Source of the DNA: Gnetum montanum
Lineage: Eukaryota; Streptophyta; Gnetopsida; Gnetales; Gnetaceae
NCBI GenBank assembly: GCA_015680685.1
Contig: MNCI01007937.1
Coordinates: 8,038-70,563 of the forward strand
Length of the DNA: 62,526 bases
Reading direction: 5' to 3'
Shown piece by piece: positions 56,159-62,526 of the stretch (positions are counted from its first letter, which is position 1; each line of letters starts with the position of its first letter). A program made the translations under genes and the position numbers. The notes under the pieces were generated by a model, which was not told the origin of the DNA, made no database searches, and was given only the letters and a program-made list of their open reading frames with translations.

Positions 56159-58243
56159 TAGAAGCCGTAAAAACGTATGGGTGTTTTCCTTTAGTTAATG
56201 AAGAAGCATGAGGAGGTGACTTTTTGGTAACCTTACTTTGAAACCTAGGTGTAGGAGGAGCCTTGTTGCTAATAGAGAAAACCTTTTACATATAGTTAAT
56301 ACCACCTTTTACATATAGTTAATACCATCTGCACCCAAAATAAGTTCTCGTTTAAGAGAGTTTAAGTCCACTTCAATCATATATCGAGTCCTACTAGATC
56401 GATTGGTGCTAATTATCCCTCAGATCATTACCTCAATGCAAACAGGCTTTGTTAAGGATAGGTATATTCTTGATAATGTTGTTGTGGCTTGGGAAGGTAT
56501 GTAATGGGCCGAGGACTCCAATCAAAACATTGCTTTTCTTAAGCTTGATTATGCTAAAGTGTATGACAAAATTGAGTGGAAATTTGTTATTGCTTGCCTT
56601 CATAAATATGGTTTTCACATTAATTTTATTAAAATGGTGAAGACTCTTTTTGTTGATGCTCTTATTGCTAATTGTCTTTTTTATCGCATTGATCAATATT
56701 GTAGACTCTCTGGCTCTCAGATTAATTGGTTCAAATCTTCTATCTTTTGCAACAAAGAGGTTCAAGCTTGGGCGTTGTCTAAGTCTTAGCAATTTTTAGG
56801 AAAGGATCAATTTTTGGCATTCCCTTTTCTTTTGGCGGATCATCCAAAACATTATGGGATGTCATTGTGAAGAAACTTGAACAAAAGCTTATTAAGTGGA
56901 AGGAAAAGAAGCTATCTATGGTTGGTAAATTTATTGTCTCCAAGCATGGGTTGCTTGGAACATCTGTACTTCTCATAAAGAGGATGGTGGTTTGGGCCTC
57001 ATTAATTGCTACAAACAGGGCATAGTGTTATGTACTTCTTATCTGGCTCTGAACCTTGGAAGCTTCTTTTCCTTAAACGCATAGAGCTTGGGAAGCCCAA
57101 AGGTAGTAATTATTGGAATAATACTCATTTCCTTAACTGGATTTTTTTTCCCACTGGTATTACCATTTTTGGTTCTGTTGTCATCAAACACATTTGGAAG
57201 GCATGGTGTTATATCAGTCAATTTTGGAACTTTAACATTATCACTATTTCTTCCTCTACACTTGATAAGCTTTGGGCCATTAAGCGTCCTCATCTATGTA
57301 GCACTTGGGATAAGCTTGACATCTCCTCCCTCTCCTCTCTTCGCATTCATAATCGTTGGATTACTTGGACTGAATATCATCTTATTTACGGTATTAATGC
57401 TGCTCAAAAGTCTACCTTTTGTACGATTTTGGATAGCTTGAACAAAAGTGTTGCTATTCAAGACTTCCTTGGTGGTTTTTTAGATCTTTCTTGGATTTCT
57501 GGTCATCAAGTTTTTCCCTATCATTCTAAGATTGTTTACTCTCTTATTAATTCCACTACTAATATTTGGCCTAGATTCAACCATCTTTGACAAGTTAATC
57601 TTGATGTGCAAGTTTGGAAGCAACGTATTCAGACTATTTGGACTACTCCTACTTCTTCAACATTTTCTGTGGTATCTGATTCACCAAGGTCTTCCTGTGG
57701 GTGTTCAGCGCTCTCATCTGGGGCTTCTTGACCCGCGATGTCCTATTTGTCACAGGGAAGATGCATTTACTCACTGTTTTTTTTCTTGTCCCCTTGCTCA
57801 TAGCTCTTGGATTTGGTGTGGTAGGTTTTTACAGGGTTTTCGACCAAGCTTGGATGAGGTTCTTTTTGGTGACACTCCGCATCTTCAAGGCTCTTTGATT
57901 TATATCTGGTGTCGCCTTCGTCCCCTTATTCTCCATGCTATCTGGAAATTTCGTTGTAATGTGGTTTTTCAACGTGATTCTCCTACTAATATTCTCTCCT
58001 TGTCTATTCAAGGAGACATTGTTCAACAGCTAATGCTGTAGTTGAGCTCTTGAACTTTTTCTCTCCCATTTTTCCTAATTTCTTGTAGTTTCTCCTCTTT
58101 TGAGGTGAGCTTTTCCCCTTTGGCTATTAGTGTCTCCTTCTTTGAGACCTCTTCATCTTTTTTGACCCTCTCTTTTATCCCCTTTGTACTATTTTTTTTC
58201 TCTATTAATTAAATTTATTTTTTGGGGTCCGACATCCCCCGAC
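56159..58243 (+). mobile_element. Short LINE with deleted RT core, 14-bp TSD
   Basis: A 2.1-kb plus-strand non-LTR element. RT motif KLDYAKVYDKIEWKFVIACL appears at 56540-56600; a few codons after FVDALIANCLF the sequence jumps to YRIDQYCRLSGSQINWFKSS, which normally lies well beyond the RQG.P and YADD motifs. RT thumb and zinc-finger regions follow (WNNTHFLNWIFF; IHQGLPVG; CPICHREDAF; IWKFRCNVVFQ). The 3' end is TTTTTTGGGGTCCGACATCCCCCGAC without a poly(A) tail. The flanking 14-bp duplication shows it inserted as this unit, so the deletion pre-dates insertion or came from template switching. Confidence 0.8.
57532..58041 (+). pseudogene. LINE ORF2 C-terminal domain in the short LINE
   Basis: A 169-codon frame carrying FLWYLIHQGLPVG, DPRCPICHREDAFTHCFFSC, SWIWCGRFLQGF and LRPLILHAIWKFRC. 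This is the intact zf-RVT-like end of an L1 ORF2 and the best preserved of the three LINE tails here. It is cut off from RT by a stop near 57588. Confidence 0.7.
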
Positions 58244-58257
58244 AAAGGACAATATGT
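58244..58257. repeat. LINE target site duplication, right copy
   Basis: AAAGGACAATATGT, identical to 56145-56158, directly after the LINE 3' end. Confidence 0.85.
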
Positions 58258-58454
58258 GTCATCATTTTCTATTGAATCTTCTTTTCTATTATTATCTCAA
58301 AATTTTTTACTTTCAAGTTCAAGTCCCAAGAGCATCTTCCTACCATCAATTAATTTTTCTTTTTTGAATTTTTAAAGTATTAAATGTAAGATTGTATACT
58401 TTAGTAGATATGTCTTAAATTGGAAAATTTTTTTAGTTATTATAACTATTACTT

Positions 58455-58620
58455 GTTGGAGTGATGGTAAGGTGCTTGTTTCTCAAGTGAAAAGATGTTT
58501 AAAAGGTTAGGCTTTCTCTCATCCATTGCCTCTTCTTGAACCTTAGCGAAATGAGCCTTGGAACTTGAAATAAGTGAAACATAAGTACATCCCAAGATTT
58601 TTAGAAGTTCATTATTTAGT
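58455..58620 (+). repeat. SINE-like sequence related to 1905-2480
   Basis: GGAGTGATGGTAAGGTGCTTG matches the head found on minus at about 2475, and the following AAAAGGTTAGGCTTTC...TCATCC matches the unit body there. A single unit, not amplified. The stretch 58621-59243 shows nothing else identifiable. Confidence 0.45.
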
Positions 58621-59339
58621 GCTACCTAGTAGAATTAACCCAAGACTTGTACCACTAGGCTATAGGTATATGCTTATTAACTCACAAATAGCTTGCCATA
58701 TATGGGTTATCATTATTGTATATTTAGTTGAAAAATGACATGATCAAGTTGTCTTAATTATCTAGGGAGAATCCTAAATGAGAATGATTAAAGAAATATA
58801 GTCATGATAAAAAATAAATTAGAATAGCTTATATTACAAATAAGTTGGAAAATAACATGCTTACCAAAGGTTTACAATATCATGCCTTCCAAGGAAAAGT
58901 CCTTAAAAAAAGAGAAAACATTGACCATTTCTAGAATAGTGGAGCAGGTTTGTAAATAGTTGGTTAAGATTCTTTTTGTGTTAATCTAGGTTTGCGTTTG
59001 CCTCTTGATATAGCTAAGTGGTAAAGCTTCCTTCTATCCTTCGCTCTTAAGAGGAGTAAAATGATGAGAAAGATCTTTAATTAACTTGCACAAAACCGGG
59101 TTTCTAGATTTTGCAAAATCATGAGCTAATCCCCTTCAAGGTAGCTAGACAATGGTGATTAATCATTATAGAAGGTTTTATGTGCATTTAGCTATTATCA
59201 TTCACCAATCTCTTAAAGGTAAACCATGGTGATGTATCATGATTGATGAGACATGAATTGCACATAGTGCTAGCGGCCGCGTTAAGGCACCCACGATAAG
59301 GCACCCACGTTGTATCATGGGTCGCGATGTATCATAGGC

Positions 59340-59419
59340 CGCGATATCGCGTATGCGATGTATCATGGGCCGCGATATTGCGTACGCGATATCGCAGTCA
59401 GCCGTAATTTCTATAAATA
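59340..59419 (+). promoter_or_regulatory. Element C LTR core promoter
   Basis: CCGCGATATCGCG, a diverged GCGATATTGCG and GCGATATCGC lie within 80 bp upstream of TATAAATA (59412-59419). The arrangement matches E0 (1249-1330) in mirror orientation. Confidence 0.6.
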
Positions 59420-59816
59420 AGAGGCGGCTCTCCCTCATTTCCATCCCAGTTTTAGGTAGCGAAGCTCTGGCAGTTTGATCCCTCCAGAGTTAGAATTTTC
59501 CCGTGTCTGCCCGCAGTGTGGTGAATGTGATTGTACGGTGTCTTTATTCGAGTGTGCCGTACTTGGACACGCACATGACCGGCAATAAAGATCGAGATTA
59601 CTTCATCATTGCAGCATTCACTTAGTTTATTTATTTGTTATTTATTTAATGTTATTTATTGCTTTCATAGCGCGGTGTGAGTACGACTTAACTACGAGCA
59701 TCTACGGGTGTGTACGGCTAGTTAAGGAATCGGTTACTCATCGCGAGTAGTTTCTCACCCTTAAACTCCTAGAAGCGGAACGAGTACGACTTGATTACGA
59801 GCATTTAAGTGTGACT

Positions 59817-59950
59817 GCTTGGTAGCCCAGTGGTGTAGCTAGGGGGATCTACGCTTGGTAACCCAGTGGCGTATTTGGGGTCTGCGCTTGGTAATCCCAG
59901 TGGCGTACCTAGGCCTATGCTTGGTAGTCCCAGTGGCAGTCGTGCACGAA
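59817..59950 (+). repeat. 33-36-bp tandem repeat in LTR C U5, four units
   Basis: GCTTGGTA starts at 59817, 59853, 59886 and 59919, each followed by (A/G)(C/T)CCCAGTGG. Only about two units occur in LTR A and the solo LTR, so copy number varies between members. Confidence 0.85.
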
Positions 59951-60283
59951 GTCCAAGATGTGTACGGTTGATCAAGGAATCGGTTGCTCGTCGCACTTAG
60001 GCTAGATTAGATTTTCTTACCCTTTTCCTCTTAGCTTAGATTAGTTAATATTATTTTCCACTGCCATCAGGAGTAGCGTTAGAATTAGAACACATCATAC
60101 ACCTCATCTAGACTAAACCATACGTGACATATGCAAAACTAGTCTAGATGGGAAGACAGCGAACTGCGACCTAAGGCTAACTATCTAGGTACCACAACTA
60201 GTCCATCTGCGGAGTTCGACCGGATCGCGCGTGCGACGCTCGTTTCGTATGGTTGAGTGTAGGGGTACCTCGCCACTCATCAT

Positions 60284-60301
60284 TGGCGCCGTTGCCGGGG
60301 A
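60284..60301 (+). other. Primer binding site of element C (perfect tRNA-Asp complement)
   Basis: TGGCGCCGTTGCCGGGGA, complementary over all 18 bases to the 3' end of plant tRNA-Asp(GUC), one base after the LTR end. Shows the ancestral primer for the whole E0 family. Confidence 0.92.
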
Positions 60302-60413
60302 TGGTGCTAGTTATCTAGATTAGTTATATCATACAAGGTCGCTGTAAAGAACTTAACGATATATCTCTTAAAAAGAAGTAATTATAAAAAGTCACATAAA
60401 TTCACACACAACA

Positions 60414-62526
60414 ATGCCTCTCCTACAAGATGATAATAACGCCACACTTAGTGAGGAAGTTCATTGGAGAACCAATGAGCTATATGACGATGAAGATTGG
60501 AGTATACAACCTGAAGTGGGAGTTTCCTATAAGAATGAACAAAAACAACGTCATCGTAATACACGAAAGCATAACTTACCCGATGACGATGAACCCCCAC
60601 TGGCCACTACAAGCTTAACGCAAATACAAGAGGCTGTTCGAATCTCACGTAGGCATCGTAAAGAGAGCCGACTACCCAGGCTCGATTTAAACAACTTTCC
60701 CAAATTTTCAGGAGGCTATGACTTAGATCCGCATCAACATTTACTAGCCTTCTACGATGCCTGCACATGGAATAACATTGATAACAGTTGGCAAAAACTG
60801 AAGCTCTTTCCTATGACACTCGTTGACCAAGCTAAAGTATGGTATAGATCGTTAAAACCAAATTCAATACGACGCTGGTCAACAATGGTAGAGGTCTTTA
60901 ACGAAAAATATCAAACCTACGCAAGAGTGTCAGCCTTGAGGAAACAAATCCAAGGATGGAAACAAGAAAAACATGAACCCTTGGACATGGCCTTAGAAAG
61001 ATATTATTCACTGTTAAACAACTGTCCAGGCCATGGGTTTTCCGAGGAAAGGCTAATGTATCATATCATTGATGGGCTACGTAATGAAACAAGAGAGACC
61101 TTAGGAACGTATGCCCGAGGTCAACTATACAACCTACGAACCCATCAAATCCAAGAGCTTATTAAGCGGGTAGCAAAAGAAGAAGGAGAAATAGCTACAT
61201 GGGAGAGTGTTGAAAAACATCAACGGGACCAAAATATTAACTCAACAAAGGTCCATGATCATAACAAGGAGAGATCAACAAATTCCAAGGTGGAAACATC
61301 ATCTTTGCCAATACAACAATTGTTAGAAGAAGCCGAGGCAAAGATCAATAAGATGTTGGAATGGATGAATCAAAAGTGTGGAGAATATATCAACAACATT
61401 GGAGATAGAGTTTTCACAACCCAAGAAGCAGGACAAAATAGTAGACATTCGGAAAAAAAGAATGAAGGGAATAAGCGCTCGACTACCAATCCTACGTATG
61501 AATGCAACATATGCCTGTACGATCACCCCAAAGGCCAATGCCCAGTCTTGTTACATCTACATGAGCATTGGGGAAACACGTTACATCCAGAGTTCGTACA
61601 GAGATACTGTGTTAGACCACAGTGGCAACAATCCCAGTCGTGGGGGAATCCACCCTTAGACTGGAGGCACCCTTCACATTTTCCGAATCCAAACGCTTAT
61701 AATGTTCAACATCCTGTTTCTTCGACTGGGCCGCCACACTTTATCTCACCACAATACCATTCTCCACAATACTATCAGCCCATACCGCCAACACAGCCAC
61801 CACCTTGTGCACCTTATCCTCCTCCTAACTTTCAGCATTCTCATCCTTTCCCTGCTTATACATCGCCACCAACTGTCCCTTACGTACCTGCACCACCGCA
61901 ACCGATGAACAACACTTGTGCTACTGCTACTAACAGCTGTGAAGAGCCTCCTCAACATCAAAAGCGTCCTTTCTTTAAACATGGCCATAGGAAGGGACAA
62001 CACAATTCTGAGGTCACTGCACCTTCCAACCCAGCACAAGTCCAACCCTGTGGTGCACCTTTACCTTCGAACCCAACACCTCATGTAACTTTATCAAGCC
62101 CACCAACTTACACTCCAACAACCATACGGCCTAATGAACACAATCATGGGAGGCATCAACCCAATCCTTGCATACCATCTAACGGTCACCACCATCATAG
62201 TGGGTCAACTCGTTATCCAAGAACTACATCGTATGAAGTGCCCCACTATGCTTACTACAATCAAGTGTGTGAACCCCAATGGGGTGAGTATGGACCAGTT
62301 CCAATATTTCCAACATGCCAGGATCCTCAACCTTCCTTTATTAATCCTTGCATACAATCTAATGGTCCCAAATATCATAGTGGGTTAACTTGTTATCCTG
62401 GAACTACATTTTATGAATTGCCCCACTATGCTCCTTATAACCCAATGTTTGAAACCCAACGGGGTAAGTATAACCGAGTCCCAAGATTTCCAAGATGCAA
62501 GGATTCTGGTCGTCAGTTATTAATCC
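60414..62526 (+). CDS. gag: Element C gag, open to window edge (at least 704 codons)
   Basis: From the ATG at 60414 (MPLLQDDNNATLSEEVHWRT) the frame stays open to 62526, with no stop or frameshift found in a hand translation. An acidic N-terminal region (residues 1-75) is followed by a Gag capsid domain (about 90-270): WQKLKLFPMTLVDQAKVWYR, RRWSTMVEVFNEKYQTYARV, LERYYSLLNNCPGHGFSEER. A charged helical linker comes next. A zinc-knuckle-like CNICLYDHPKGQC (residues 364-376) has C-X2-C-X3-H-X4-C spacing, one residue shorter than the canonical CCHC. The tail is Pro/His/Tyr-rich with a basic patch (KRPFFKHGHRKGQHN) and two 60-residue repeats. It starts 113 bases after the primer site. It should form the capsid-like particle of an Athila/Tat-type element; pol is expected to the right. 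The start is supported by the matching starts of B and A. Confidence 0.85.
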   Translation, partial: MPLLQDDNNATLSEEVHWRTNELYDDEDWSIQPEVGVSYKNEQKQRHRNTRKHNLPDDDEPPLATTSLTQIQEAVRISRRHRKESRLPRLDLNNFPKFSGGYDLDPHQHLLAFYDACTWNNIDNSWQKLKLFPMTLVDQAKVWYRSLKPNSIRRWSTMVEVFNEKYQTYARVSALRKQIQGWKQEKHEPLDMALERYYSLLNNCPGHGFSEERLMYHIIDGLRNETRETLGTYARGQLYNLRTHQIQELIKRVAKEEGEIATWESVEKHQRDQNINSTKVHDHNKERSTNSKVETSSLPIQQLLEEAEAKINKMLEWMNQKCGEYINNIGDRVFTTQEAGQNSRHSEKKNEGNKRSTTNPTYECNICLYDHPKGQCPVLLHLHEHWGNTLHPEFVQRYCVRPQWQQSQSWGNPPLDWRHPSHFPNPNAYNVQHPVSSTGPPHFISPQYHSPQYYQPIPPTQPPPCAPYPPPNFQHSHPFPAYTSPPTVPYVPAPPQPMNNTCATATNSCEEPPQHQKRPFFKHGHRKGQHNSEVTAPSNPAQVQPCGAPLPSNPTPHVTLSSPPTYTPTTIRPNEHNHGRHQPNPCIPSNGHHHHSGSTRYPRTTSYEVPHYAYYNQVCEPQWGEYGPVPIFPTCQDPQPSFINPCIQSNGPKYHSGLTCYPGTTFYELPHYAPYNPMFETQRGKYNRVPRFPRCKDSGRQLLI
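62163..62522 (+). repeat. 180-bp tandem repeat in the gag tail
   Basis: Units begin AATCCTTGCATAC at 62163 and 62343, exactly 180 bp (60 codons) apart; each encodes NPCI.SNG..., a Y(E)VPHYA- or YELPHYAP-like core and a FP.C end. A third AATCC starts at 62522, shifted by one base. Element B has a single unit, so the duplication is specific to C or its subfamily. Confidence 0.8.

Larger units (their letters stand above)
59244..60282 (+). repeat. 5' LTR of element C (1039 bp)
   Basis: Ends TGATGAG and CTCATCA. U3 holds three GATGTATCAT(G/A)GGYCGC words and GCGATATCGC palindromes (59340-59396); TATAAATA at 59412-59419; AATAAA at 59584-59589. U5 carries a tandem repeat (59817-59950). Next to a perfect primer site and an open gag frame, this is the least decayed LTR of the family. 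Confidence 0.9.

Noticed and set aside
59012-59060. tRNA-like words (TAGCTAAGTGGTAAAGC)
   Set aside because: No B box at the right distance and no cloverleaf; too little to call a SINE.

Overview
This window looks like repeat-rich nuclear DNA of a seed plant with a large genome, possibly a gymnosperm. It is AT-rich, has almost no single-copy coding sequence, and holds nested, decayed LTR retrotransposons with plant-type tRNA-Asp primer sites plus plant L1-type LINEs. The species cannot be named from sequence alone. No intact host gene was recognised.

Layout. 1-1355: 5' end of a minus-strand Ty3/Gypsy element (E0; LTR 295-1355). 1905-2480: SINE-like tandem repeats. 3150-4037: possible exon relics. 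4205-25735: one minus-strand LINE cut into three blocks by two minus-strand LTR elements. E1 (6971-14784, perfect GGTAC target duplication) keeps gag, protease and the integrase tail but has lost the RT/RNase H/integrase core. E2 (15302-23463) keeps gag, protease, a scrap of RT and an accessory coiled-coil region. 25736-29160: unassigned, with a SINE-like piece.

29790-44891: E3, a minus-strand Tat/Ogre-like element whose gag-protease half (40.3-43.8 kb) and RNase H-integrase half (31.8-33.4 kb) are separated. Between them, where RT should be, lie an array of roughly 185-bp units each centred on a hairpin-forming dyad (33.5-37.6 kb), a plus-strand, apparently spliced transcription unit (37.7-39.66 kb), and a solo LTR (34943-35923) inserted in the array.

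44903-51882: two convergent gag copies of the E0 family, A on plus and B on minus, with an inverted LTR fragment. 51886-58600: SINE-like pieces, a minus-strand LINE fragment, an unassigned possibly genic stretch, and a short plus-strand LINE (56159-58243) lacking the RT catalytic core but flanked by a 14-bp target duplication. 59244-62526: element C, the best preserved copy, with a full LTR, an 18-base tRNA-Asp primer site, and a gag reading frame open for about 704 codons up to the window edge.

The genes do not form a pathway; they are transposon parts. The E0 family (E0, A, B, C, solo LTR) shares LTR ends TGATGAG...CTCATCA, GATATC-centred palindromes upstream of a TATA box, an AATAAA signal, and a tRNA-Asp primer site. 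The hairpin array with its antisense gene is the part least explained by known families.
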